A DNA stretch of 64,000 bases from Cordilura impudica. Lineage: Eukaryota; Arthropoda; Insecta; Diptera; Scathophagidae. Shown piece by piece: positions 54,646 through 64,000 of this stretch. The stretch is from the NCBI GenBank assembly GCA_963682025.1, contig OY821518.1, positions 228,058,236 through 228,122,235 of the forward strand. The letters run 5' to 3'. Numbering within the stretch: position 1 is the stretch's first letter; each line of letters starts with the position of its first letter. The notes under the pieces are model-generated. The model was not told the origin of the DNA. It did not search any database and was given only the letters and a program-made list of their open reading frames with translations. Position numbers and translations under genes: made by a program.

Positions 54646-57638
54646 ATGGAACCGTCAACTTCAGGTAGTTTCCTATATAGTACATGTTTTTTTGTTTAAA
54701 TAAATGTTTTAAAAATATTAAATGTTAATAAAATAAAATTAGCCCAAAAATGGGCTATTTTTGATTTATATATGGAGTTTCAACAACTTTGTTCGTGAGC
54801 TTGCGTAAAATCGTCTATATAGTGTTATAATATCAGATCTCAACTAATAAACCCCAAAATACTTTTTTGCGATTTTTTGCGATTTTTGAGTTATGCTTGT
54901 TTTTGTGAAATAACTCAAGATGCTAAAAATCCACAAATATGAAAAAAAAAAAAAAAAAACAAAACAAAACATCAAGTTGTTTTTACTTTGTTTTGTCATT
55001 ATTTTCGTTATAGTAGTTGTTATTGTAGCTAAAAAAATGTGTTGTTAATTAGAGATGGGGGCGTGAGTAACTTTAATTCACGCATGCTCACGTGATTGCG
55101 TATGTTGGGTTTATTTACTATGAATAAAACTAATTAAATTATTTTACATGTGTTTATGATATTTCAATGAATTTTACTTAAACATTTGTTTATTTTAAAT
55201 TATTAGAAAATTGTATATGGCACAAGTGCACTATTTTGAAAAATTGAAGGAGGTCACGCTCCCATCCCTATTTATTATTGTCATTTATTTGAGTCCTACA
55301 TAATAACTGTTGGTCATATACATGCATCATACGAGTAAAGTTTTAATGTTGTTTTAAGCTGGTGATATCAATCTACTAATATAATGATAATACATTTTTA
55401 AGAATTTCTATCCATCCGTAGGGTATTATTGATTCGGTACTGACACGTTTATTTATTGTTTTAGCTGTCAATGTTTTGTGATGTGATGTTACATATTTAA
55501 AGTGTTGTGAAAGTGTAAATTATTCGGTACAGGGTTAAAGGAATTACTTTTTGCAAATTTTAAACGAATAGAAATCTTATTAATTTTAGGAACATGTCCC
55601 AAAACAATTTTCATTCTTCGTCATGAGTTGCATAATTTTATGAGGAGTGCAGAACCTAAATCACTTCAGGATAAATTTAAACTTTTGAGATGGGAAGTAA
55701 TAAAACGTGTCGACCCTTCGGATATGGTAGATTTTATGACAAGGTTTCATAATTTTTGCTCTAGCTATGAGATTCGGTGGCAAAAATGTCATAGAAAGAA
55801 TGAAATTTTTGTAAAAAATAATAAGAATTGGCTGGATGCCTCAATCTCATTCAGTCCACCACCAGAACCACAACAAAAAAAGAGGTCGCAATGATCTCTC
55901 ATTTGAAGAGTGCAAAGAAAAAACAAAAGTTAAGAAATGTAAAGACATAAGAGATCAAATTTCTTTGCCTGTTTTGGCTTACGCCACACAAATGAGCTTG
56001 AGAGCTGTTGGAAAAATAGATGAGTCGAAAATTGTTAAGGAAATAATATCATCTCCAACAAAAGCCCAAAAATACCGAAAAAGTATAGAACAGGTACCAC
56101 CACAGCAGTTAACTCCGGATGAAGCTCTGTCCGTTTTGATAGAAGCGAAGCTAAGTCGCCACCAATATAATGTTATTAGAAAGGTTGCACCTGAGAAATT
56201 TCCATCATATAAATTGGTCCAAAGAGCTAAGAAAAAATGTTACCCAAAGGGAGAACAAATGAAAATTTCTGAAACATCAGCGCAAGTTAGCCTACAAGGA
56301 ATATTGGATCATACCACTGAACGCCTTTTGTCGGTTAAAAATGCAGATTTAAATTCGTTAGACAACGAAGAAATCGAAAAAATTACTTTATACACTAAGT
56401 GGGGCTTTGACGGAAGTTCAGGGCATAGTTCTTACAAACAAGCCTTTCATGACAGTAATGCATCTGATTCTTCTGTATTTATTACGTCAATTGTACCATT
56501 AAAATTAGTTTGTAAAAACAAAATCATTTGGCATAATCCTCGACCATCTTCAACTAGGTTTTGCAGGCCATTAAAAATTGAATTTATGAAAGAAACGGTC
56601 AACAGTATTAAAACAGAAAGAGAAAGAGTGGAGACAGAAAAAAATGCTCTTATCGATACAGTGATATCAGTTGGAGAAAGAAAGATAAAAGTGAACCACA
56701 AACTAATTCTCGTTATGATTGACGGTAAAGTGTGTAACGCGATTACAGACACAAAGTCCACACAAAAGTGCTACATATGTGGCGCTACCAGCAAGGAGTT
56801 CAACAATATTGAACAAATGATTTCTAGAGATTCCAACGTAGACTTCATGGAGTTCGGTTTGTCTGTCCTACATGGCTGGATAAGATTTTTTGAATGTCTT
56901 ATTCACTTGGCATATAAACTTCCAATTCAAAAATGGCAGGCAAGAAGTGACGAAGAAAAAAAAATTATTGCTGAAACTAAAAGTCGTATTCAACGCGAAT
57001 TTAAAAAGAGAACGGGATTGATCATTGATCAACCAAAACCTGGTTTTGGTAACTCTAATGACGGGAATACTGCAAGACGTTTTTTTAAGAATGCAGAAGT
57101 ATCTGCTGAAATTACTAATATTGATTTAGAGTTGATCAAAAATATGCACACAATATTAATTGTAGTTTCTAGTGGTATTGAGGTCAACATTGAAAAATTT
57201 ACAAACTTCGCTAATAACACTGCCAGGCTATTTGTGAAAAAATATCCATGGTACTATATGCCTCCTACTCTTCACAAATATTTTATTCATGGGCCTGAAA
57301 TTATATCATTATCGCCATTGCCAATTGGTCAGCTAACCGAAGAGTCTCAGGAAGCCAGAAATAAAGATTTTAAAAGTTATAGGGAGAATTTTGCCCGTAA
57401 ATGCAGTCGAGAAAAAACAATGGAAGATATCTTTAATAGATTTCTCTTAAGTTCAGATCCGTTTATAACAAGCATGAACAATAGTTCTAAAAAGAAAAAA
57501 GAGCTAATGCCAAAATCTGCATTGGAGTTGCTTGTACTTCCCAGCAATCAAAATAGCAATGATGAAGATGGAGATGAAGATGGAGATGAAGATGGAGATG
57601 AAGATGGAGATGAAGATGAAGATGGAGATGAAGATTAA
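54646..57638 (+). CDS. Transib transposase, RAG1-core related, near-intact (copy C)
   Basis: DDE recombinase that would cut at the CACAGTG ends and insert with 5-bp duplications. Predicted exon 1 is 54646-54664 (MEPSTS, donor CAG|GTAGTT). The 925-bp intron ends TAATTTTAG, and exon 2 runs from 55590. The join is in frame, giving about 683 residues if the single slip in the A7 run at about 55873-55880 is ignored. After it the frame is open from 55880 to 57638. It has an N-terminal FEE..EK..K motif, the first Asp in KWGFDGSSGHS (56409), the second Asp in VMIDGKVC (56721), a CYIC pair soon after, HKYFIHGPEII, and the third acid in LTEESQEARNK (Glu at 57342). The last block matches the order of the RAG1 block around its Glu962. 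A 12-bp microsatellite codes an acidic tail (about 57560-57635). The frameshift may be real or a sequencing error. Confidence 0.88.
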
Positions 57639-57639
57639 G

Positions 57640-58233
57640 ATTATTGTAACGAATTAATTTATGATTATGAAATTGAATGTGAAGTAAATACTAACATTGA
57701 AGGTAATAATGATTATAATAAAAAATTGTTGTTTTCAAAAAAAAAAAAAAAAAAAAATAGAATAACCGAATTTAATTAAATTTTTTTTAAATAGTGTGTT
57801 TATGGTTATTTATCAATAAAAAAACAATTAGATTCTCAAATGTTTCATTTTTGAGCAAAATTTTAAAATTTCGAGAAAAAAGGTATGATTTTAATTTAAA
57901 AATTTTCTAATATAAAATATTTATTCCTTACTATTTTTAAAAATATTACTTATTTTTCTTACAGTACATTTAGTATGCTTTAATTTGCAATTTAATTGAA
58001 TAATTTATAGCGCACCGTTCCAAAGTTACAGCAAAAAATGTGAAAAAAGAGGATTTTTTACAGAACACAAAATGGCCCATAAAGGGTTAAAAAATGTGTT
58101 TTTTCACTCTGTTTTTTTTTTAAATGTTGGTTTTTTATGTATTTATAAATATCCATTAATAAAAAATATTTTTTTTTTTTAATTATGACTTCTATGAAAT
58201 AATCGCCACTTTTCATGCATTTGGCCCCACTGT
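57640..58233. other. 3' UTR and right end of Transib C
   Basis: AT-rich. AATAAA-type signals (for example near 57815) could end the transposase mRNA. An A-run lies at 57738. The right TIR covers about 58195-58234. Confidence 0.6.
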
Positions 58234-59202
58234 GCATTGGCACCGAGGAAAATCGATCATTCATATGTTTTATGATGGGACGGATAAGATATAAAATGTC
58301 TTATTCAGCGTCATCTCTAGATGGACGTTTAGAACTGTCAGCAAAATGTATATGGCTTCGAATTTCTTCAAACCGATTCACAGTCATGGCATTTCGTATA
58401 AGTTCGAAAGAATATTTACCCCAAAAGGATCGCACATTTTAGTAACGATACACAGACATGAACATTACAATACCTATGAATTTTCTTATATCTTGTGCTT
58501 TGCAGGAAAATGTAGAGTTAATTTTTTTCTGTCGTGCATAAAGATTGCTTTCTAAAGAAATTAGTTGTAGCAATTCTTCATCAACAAAGTAAGCAAAACA
58601 ATCATAGGGTGTTTTTAAGTGAAAAAACTCGCTCAATTCCGGGTTATGGAATGCCAACTCTGCGACATTAATCTGAAGATTCTTTTTTCGTCAGATCAAT
58701 TTTTGAAGTTCTGCCATATTATTACGAAGCTGTGCAATATTACCTTAGAAGTGACCTAATGATGACTGTTCTGGTTCTCCCTGGATATTTTCAACTGTAG
58801 CTATTCGTGCTATTTTCCGCAAACGACTGGTAAATGGAACACTAATTTCATCTGCGGCATTGTTCTGCTTACCTGCAGCAGTTGCAAAATTAGCCGTCTC
58901 AACGGTAGAATAATTTACAGCTTCAGATCTGTTACCATTTTCCGAAGGAGGTGGAGTGGATGTTGCTAAAGAAATGTCAAGGTCCGACACATTATGCTAC
59001 ACGATACTACTTGTTGAGGAAAAAAGTCATTTTCATTTGGAAGCACATAATCAGGATCATCGGCGTTATCATCACTATCAAAGTCATATCCTCCTATTTC
59101 TCCTATAAAATCAAGAAACTCTTCATCTGACATCTTTGATGAGTCATACTTGCGTTTACGTTCCCAACGCGACATTATTCTATTGAACAAATTATATAAC
59201 AT

Positions 59203-59739
59203 TCAAATCAGTTTAAAAATTCAATTTTAAATAAATTTTTTTTTAACGCACTGCATACAACCGCCTACAGACGGTTGTGTGTGTCAAGCGTTGATAGGCA
59301 TTGCAAACATAAAAATGCATTGTCTAACACTTTATTTCACTTCAAAACATTTCAAACTGCTTACCAACAAAATTCCCAATCGAATATTTCAATTAGTTAC
59401 TGTGTGAATATTTACACAAAAATCGCCTTCTGAGAAAATTATTTTTTTTTTAACTTTCGACCGCTTTTCTGTCACACAACTGAAAAAATTTTGCAAATGT
59501 AATGAAATGCTGAGTTGATGTATAGACAAAACCGAAATAGATTAGGCTACTAGATCATATTTTTAAAAATCAAACTACCAGTGTTTTTTAGTTGAATGGT
59601 CTGGTCTTTTAAACTGTGACCGTCTGTAGACGAAAGAAAGCTTTAAATTTATTATTAACAAACCGAAAATAATATGTGATGACCTAGACATTTTGGTCGA
59701 AAAAAACTAAACTAAAATACAGGATTGTGAGGAATACTT
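59203..59739. other. 5' flank of the piggyBac relic
   Basis: It contains the inverted words CCGCCTACAGACGG (about 59252) and GACCGTCTGTAGACG (about 59620). These may be parts of element ends, but no TTAA-bounded CCC terminus was established. Confidence 0.35.
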
Positions 59740-60215
59740 TCGTATTGTGAGGAATACTTTCGTATTCCTTTATTAGAATCTATTTCGGAAGATCTCAAGT
59801 CTCGTTTTACGGAAGAATGCTTAAATGTTTTTAGCATACCTAAGCTTTTGCCGAAAAATATCACAAAACTTTCGTATGCTGAATTGAAAGTGATAATTTC
59901 ACAAGTATTGGAGGACTTTGGTGGACTGCACCAACTAAAAAAAGAAGTTCTACTTGCAAATCTCGAATCTGAAATTATTCATTGCCAGCTCAAATGGAAA
60001 GTTTCAACAGAAGTTCCAGATGAAGGCATAGATGCATTATCTCACTGTGACGAAGTTATATACCCTACTCTCCGAAAAATATTTCAAATTTTTATTTCAT
60101 TGCCGGTAAGCAACTCAACAGCTGAAAGATCTTTCTCAACTTTGCGGATAATTAAAACATGACTCAGATCAAACAAGAAATATCTACAGATGCTGTTTTA
60201 AACAAATCTTCATCC
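59740..60215 (+). pseudogene. hAT transposase C-terminal fragment
   Basis: It reads ESISEDLKSRFTEECLNVFS, then YPTLRKIFQIFISLPVSNST and AERSFSTLRIIKT, stopping at the TGA at 60160. The following bases in that frame continue LRSNKKYLQ. The SNSTAERSFSTLRxIK motif is the hAT dimerisation domain. A 19-bp direct repeat (ttgtgaggaatactttcgta) lies at the left edge (59727-59766). Distinct from the hAT at 9.6 kb, which has NVERIFS. Confidence 0.8.
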
Positions 60216-61140
60216 ATGGGCAATCACAAAATAATAAAAAATAAGCAGTATTATCACGGTCATATTATTCATTTTATACCAGAAACCTCATTTTGTTGAA
60301 ACAACTTAAATATAAAACACCATTCCCAACTGTAACTGAGGAAATATGAACTGAAATTCATGATTTTAATTTGAATTATCATTTAATTTAAATTTAGATT
60401 ATCATTTAAAATTAAGAAGTTTTTATTTGAAATGCAGAGGCTGCCATTTGAGATCAGAAACTAAAATCTTTTACTAAAAATAGCAAAATTATCAGTCAAA
60501 AATGCAATTAAAATTTCAGAAAGTTCCATTTGAAATTGAGAAAATTCCATTTAATTCAGAAATTTTAAATGTAAGTTTCTACGTAAATTATTGAATTTCA
60601 AATGAAGTTTTCTGCATATTAAATGTCGTTTTGTAAATTTCGATTGAAATTTTCCAACTTTCATAGATCTTTTTGAACTGTAAATTGAATTTTTAACTGA
60701 TAACTTTGTTTTGTTTAGTAAAAGATTTAAATTTCTAAAATTTCAGATAAAATTTTTTTAATTTTACTTAAAAAAATTGTATTTGAATTTCAAAATATTA
60801 AAAAATGTGGAAAGTTTTTCTGCAAGTAAAAAATATTTTGAAAAAAAAAAATTTTTTTTTTTGTGAAAACTTTTCAAACTCGTGAAATTTTTCTTTAAGA
60901 AAAATAACCAAAAGTAATTTTTTGGGCAAACCTTAAAAAATATTTATTTAAAAAAAATATTAAGCCAAACCTTGAAATTGATTTCTTAATGGTCCAACTT
61001 AATTTCGTTATGAATATAATTCATTTTTATTTATTTCTAAACCATGTTATATTTTTTAATAAGCATATAAACTGTAAGAATGTTTATCTAATGATTTTGG
61101 TATAGAAATTTGATTTGTTGAACTTTTGTAAACTATAATC
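60216..61140. other. AT-rich, repeated TTTGAAATT words
   Basis: Many imperfect repeats of words such as catttgaaattga and aaattttc across 60340-60960. No coding content. Confidence 0.45.
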
Positions 61141-61149
61141 TGTCATTTT

Positions 61150-61310
61150 AATATCCTCCACACGTCAGTGGCAGAGGGTATATATAGGTTTGTCATTCCG
61201 TTTGTAACGCACCGAAAAACTAATTTCCGACCCCATAAAGTACATATATTCTTGATCCTTATTACAGCCCGAGTCGATATAGAGATGTCCGCCTGTCCGT
61301 CTGTCTGTTG
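61150..61310 (-). repeat. TATACCCTCC-type dispersed repeat end
   Basis: It reads atatcctccacacgtcagtg, gcagagggtatatataggtt, tgtcattccgtttgtaacgc and gaccccataaagtacatata, followed by a GTCCGCCTGTCCGTCTG run. It is the same family as 32450-32600 in the opposite orientation. Confidence 0.7.
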
Positions 61311-61562
61311 AAATCACGCTCATTCACAAAAAATCCATCTAACTAGACAAGGTTACAATAATATCATTTGCCATAATTCCCAGTAGGTTGCTATTGAAAA
61401 TGGGCTAAACCGGGCATCATTGTGATTAGATACGAGCAAAAATATATAGATACCTCTAAAAAAACATAAAACCCAGTGTGTTTGTTGTAACAGTTTAGTG
61501 GTTGAACATAATAATTGTACAACAACATAAAAAAATGCCACAAAAAAATTATGCGTATACAT

Positions 61563-61680
61563 ATAAAGGGTGATTTTTTAAGAGCTATAGGAAAGTTTTC
61601 AAAAAAAAAAAAAAAACACATAAAATTCAGAAAAATGCATGAAATCTTTATTTGAATCGTGCAGCGGAACCACTTATGCA
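61563..61680 (+). mobile_element. mariner-type end fragment
   Basis: AAGGGTGATTTTTTAAGAGC followed by an A-run, CACATAAAATTC and CTTTATTTGAATCG closely resembles the start of a fly mariner-type element that I recognise by its AGGGTGATTTTTTAAGAGC end. No transposase follows. Confidence 0.55.
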
Positions 61681-61689
61681 AGATAAAGA

Positions 61690-62092
61690 GGCGCCTGAAT
61701 CTAAAAGGCCTAATAATTTCATTCCAAAGATGTCAATTTGGATATAGGGTCTTATGTCAGATTTTGACTTCTCAATAGATTCAATACAACTTTTAACCTT
61801 AAACTTGTTTAATTTTAACATTTTATAAAAAATTCTAATTCGTAGAGTATTTCTTTTTACTTTATGAATTTGGGTGTTAAATTTCGCTGGGGTGTCAATT
61901 GATTCGCAGAAAATTCTTTTTCTAGCTAGCTCATCTATTTATTTACAGTCTATATTGGTTCTATTGAACCTGAACTTAATTTGACTTAAAATTATCTCAA
62001 CTGCGTAACATCTCATTATATTCGCTGTCATTGTCGTTATACCAACACTCGTTCATTCTTTCATTAAAAATTTTTATAGTTAGTCCGAAATC
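61690..62092 (+). other. Leader upstream of the LTR-element gag
   Basis: AT-rich leader. It may include the end of a 5' LTR and a primer site (a candidate starts at TGGGGTGTCAATTG near 61890), but no LTR boundaries could be fixed because the second LTR lies outside the window. Confidence 0.3.
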
Positions 62093-63601
62093 ATGGCGGT
62101 ACGACATAGTCCAGGAAGTTTAGCTTCGGCTTTGGCTGAGAACGTTTGTTTGATATGCCAAGAAAGTTACGATCATACCAGTAACTTAGTTTCTACCAGG
62201 TGTAGACACATTTTCCACCACGAGTGCCTTTTTAATTTTCTAAACGTTTCGACTTGTTGTCCGCAGTGTAACAAAACTGTCACTAAAAACAGTTTATTAA
62301 AATATTCCGTCCGAGTTAATGATGAAAGTTTACCAGTTAATACTGGAACGATTCCGAAATCCGCGGAAAGAATTTTATCCGGCAGAAGGCAAAGAAACGA
62401 AGAATTTAATGCCAACCGAAATATTTCACCAGGTCAGACTAGTGGTGAAGGAAGAGATAGCTTAGAAGATCGAATTAGATCGAAAATTGAAAACAGCTTT
62501 CAAGGTGAAATCAATAAGCTTCACGCCGTAGTTGAAAGATTGTCCCAGCAATTCTCCAGCGTAAACCTTAGCGCGAATAGAGAGCCTGAATGGCCCAGAG
62601 AGATCTTTCCGAATGCGTCCGTCCCTCGAAATTTTTCAGCACCGTCTGTTCACCAAGTTCCCCATGAACCTACTTTTGTCCCTCCGCGTAATATTAGGCC
62701 TCCTTCTACTCACCCGTCCGTAACAGCAAGTCGTGAGAGAGCTTCGTTATCGTCCGTTGCCCTCAACAATAGTGGGAAAATTGCAAGCTTAATCGGTAGC
62801 TGGAACATTACTTTTAATGGAAACACCACAGGGTTACCAGTAGAAAAATTCATTTACATGGTAAACTCATTAACCCATGACAGTTTAGCAGGAGATTTCA
62901 GATTGTTAGGCGACCATTGCCACATTTTGTTTACGTCAAAAGCTAAAGAATGGTATTGGCGATATCGCAGCACCGTAAATAGAATAGAATGGGAAGATTT
63001 GTGCCGAGTGTTGAAAAATCATTTTAGCGATCATTTGTCTGATTTAGATATCAGAGAAATGATCAGGGATAGGAAACAAAACGCTAACGAGAGCTTCGAC
63101 GATTTCCACCATTCTATTCTTCAGCTTTGCGATCGTCTAAGATATCCGCTAAGCGAACCTGAGTTGACCGAAATTTTAAGGAGAAATTTAAGACCTCATT
63201 TGAGGAGAGAATTGTTCTACCTCCAAATTGACAATGTCTCCCATTTACGCCATTTGGTTTTGCGACGAGAAGCACTGAGTTTTGAACTCGACCGAGCCCC
63301 GAAAAATTTTAGAAAACAAATTAATGAAATTGACGTGGAGGATGAATTTTTCGATGAAGACCCACCTGAAGAAGTTTGCGAGGTTCGAAAACCTAAAGAA
63401 GATCCGGCCCGAAGACAAAATAATATCTGCTGGAACTGCCGAAAGGAAGGCCACAGATATACGGACTGTCTCGAAGACAGGACCGTATTCTGTTATGGAT
63501 GTGGTTCCGTAGGTGTCTACAGACCCCAATGCGAAACGTGTCAGGGAAACTTCAAGGCGAGCGCCAGCAACAACACCAGCTTCCGCTCGAGAACCAAATA
63601 A
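62093..63601 (+). CDS. LTR-retrotransposon Gag with N-terminal RING finger
   Basis: A complete open frame of 502 residues. Residues 19-59 form a RING-H2 finger (C19, C22, C37, H39, H42, C45, C56, C59), which in other proteins binds E2 ubiquitin enzymes. A low-complexity linker follows (about 95-220). A Ty3/gypsy-type capsid domain (about 230-400) includes FNGNTTGLPVEKFIYMV, AKEWYWRY, W..L..VLKNHF, DIREMIRDRKQ and ESFDDFHHSILQLCDRL. Near 445-460 is a CCHC knuckle CWNCRKEGHRYTDC, then CYGCGSVGVYRPQC, where the His is replaced by Val. The frame has no breaks. The RING fusion is unusual. Protein would build the particle and bind element RNA. Confidence 0.85.
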   Translation: MAVRHSPGSLASALAENVCLICQESYDHTSNLVSTRCRHIFHHECLFNFLNVSTCCPQCNKTVTKNSLLKYSVRVNDESLPVNTGTIPKSAERILSGRRQRNEEFNANRNISPGQTSGEGRDSLEDRIRSKIENSFQGEINKLHAVVERLSQQFSSVNLSANREPEWPREIFPNASVPRNFSAPSVHQVPHEPTFVPPRNIRPPSTHPSVTASRERASLSSVALNNSGKIASLIGSWNITFNGNTTGLPVEKFIYMVNSLTHDSLAGDFRLLGDHCHILFTSKAKEWYWRYRSTVNRIEWEDLCRVLKNHFSDHLSDLDIREMIRDRKQNANESFDDFHHSILQLCDRLRYPLSEPELTEILRRNLRPHLRRELFYLQIDNVSHLRHLVLRREALSFELDRAPKNFRKQINEIDVEDEFFDEDPPEEVCEVRKPKEDPARRQNNICWNCRKEGHRYTDCLEDRTVFCYGCGSVGVYRPQCETCQGNFKASASNNTSFRSRTK

Positions 63602-64000
63602 ATACGTCTTTAGGCGAAAAACAATTTGAAAATATTGACAACTCCACTGAAATTTTAAAGACCAGCTCCGACGGTAGCTCACAAACCGATTTCACTAATT
63701 TGACACATTTTACAATTTTGAAAAATGACAAGGAAAAGTCTAAACCAATTTTATTTCCCATCAAGCCCTATCATGAAAGAGTTAGATTATATGAATTAGC
63801 TAGGAAGCGAATTTTTTGCGAAACTATTGAAGTTCTGGTTGTCGGTATTGATTGATGACACGGAAGAATTTAAGTGGTTTTGTGAGTTTTATAAACGGTT
63901 GAATTTTTGTGTTGAAAAGAGACGATAAATTAAAAACTTTAAAATATAATTTTGAAATGTGAAGCGGTACAACAGAAAATAAGAATTTAACTAATAGAAC
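63602..64000 (+). CDS. Start of pol (region before and around protease), partial
   Basis: After the gag stop, a frame that overlaps the end of gag (from 63499, different frame) runs to a stop at 63855 through KPILFPIKPYHERVRLYE. This position suits the linker and the entry to protease, so a frameshift from gag into pol is possible. It stops before any D(S/T)G box, and 63856-64000 gives no clear protease in one frame. Pol beyond 64000 is not visible, so the call is by position. Confidence 0.4.

Larger units (their letters stand above)
54377..58234 (+). mobile_element. Transib transposon copy C, nearly intact
   Basis: The element is 3858 bp. Inverted ends of about 40 bp: the left starts CACATTGGGGCCAAATG and the right, on the minus strand, CACAGTGGGGCCAAATG, both continuing through GAAAAGTGGCGATTA. 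A perfect 5-bp duplication CATTG lies at 54372-54376 and 58235-58239. The ends differ from those of copies A and B, so this is a separate Transib family. It carries one transposase gene on the plus strand and no other gene. Confidence 0.93.
53230..59202 (-). pseudogene. piggyBac-type transposase (PGBD-like), split by Transib C
   Basis: The N-terminal part runs 59202-58439: acidic start (MSDEEFLDFIGEIGG, SDDNADDPDYVLP) and ETPYDCF-type entry to the DDE_Tnp_1_7 domain (FHLKTPYDCFAYFVDEELL, IRKFIGIVMFMSVYRY). It continues to VP at the Transib C junction. After it come SIDE with an in-frame TAA at the next codon, YMPNKPHKWGFKIFSLCD, CPNIVKKYNRHMGGVDLMD (53.8 kb) and a Cys-rich C-terminal finger (CRNKPCKSDTQIYCECVCP, about 53.4 kb). 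The family cuts at TTAA. Several frameshifts. Element ends were not identified with confidence. Confidence 0.88.

Overview
The window looks like repeat-dominated, AT-rich DNA from a higher (brachyceran) fly, probably a calyptrate. I infer this from the element families (I-clade, Jockey/CR1 and LOA-type LINEs, a copia element with a half-tRNA-type primer site, mariner, piggyBac, hAT, PIF/Harbinger and Transib), from many copies of a fly-type dispersed repeat that ends in TATACCCTCC / GGGTATAAAAA, and from a tetraspanin gene with short introns. No bacterial, CRISPR or tRNA/rRNA features were seen. Species is not determinable from what I can see.

Layout. 1-5.2 kb: I-clade LINE on the minus strand (ORF1, then endonuclease/RT/RNase H), with several frameshifts. 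5.2-6.8 kb: noncoding tandem repeat rich in GGGCGTGG. 6.8-12.6 kb: copia element on the minus strand, broken by a hAT transposon (9.26-11.44 kb). 12.66-13.6 kb: Harbinger-type element with TIRs. 14.6-17.46 kb: Jockey-type LINE with its 3' end missing, joined to a hairpin-bearing dispersed repeat. 18.36-19.14 kb: the one clear host gene, a tetraspanin on the minus strand. 19.7-22 kb: Harbinger and mariner relics. 23.7-25.65 kb: Transib copy A. 28.6-30.8 kb: a TIR element holding a nested MITE. 30.9-33.3 kb: foldback palindrome with a third arm. 34.8-39.5 kb: Transib relic D, split by a double inverted array, a LOA-type LINE and a short tandem repeat. 39.7-43.3 kb: CR1/Jockey-type LINE. 44.3-47.36 kb: Transib copy B inside a mariner relic. 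48.15-48.86 kb: hAT-type MITE. 53.2-59.2 kb: piggyBac relic holding Transib copy C. 59.7-60.2 kb: hAT fragment. 62.1-64 kb: start of an LTR element whose Gag begins with a RING finger.

The most interesting content is the set of Transib elements, the transposon superfamily related to vertebrate RAG1. Three copies have recognisable ends beginning CACAGTG or CACATTG, and each is flanked by a perfect 5-bp duplication (CGGCG, CGACG, CATTG). Each sits inside the transposase reading frame of another DNA transposon, and removing one duplication copy rejoins that frame. Copy C carries a nearly complete transposase: all three acidic catalytic positions, a RAG1-like HxxxxHxPEII block, one predicted intron and one apparent homopolymer frameshift. 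Second in interest is the RING-Gag fusion at 62.1 kb. Third is the tetraspanin, whose fourth membrane segment appears to continue in a shifted frame.

Apart from the tetraspanin and one possible small exon near 51.7 kb, I see no host genes. The rest is mobile DNA of several ages, heavily nested.
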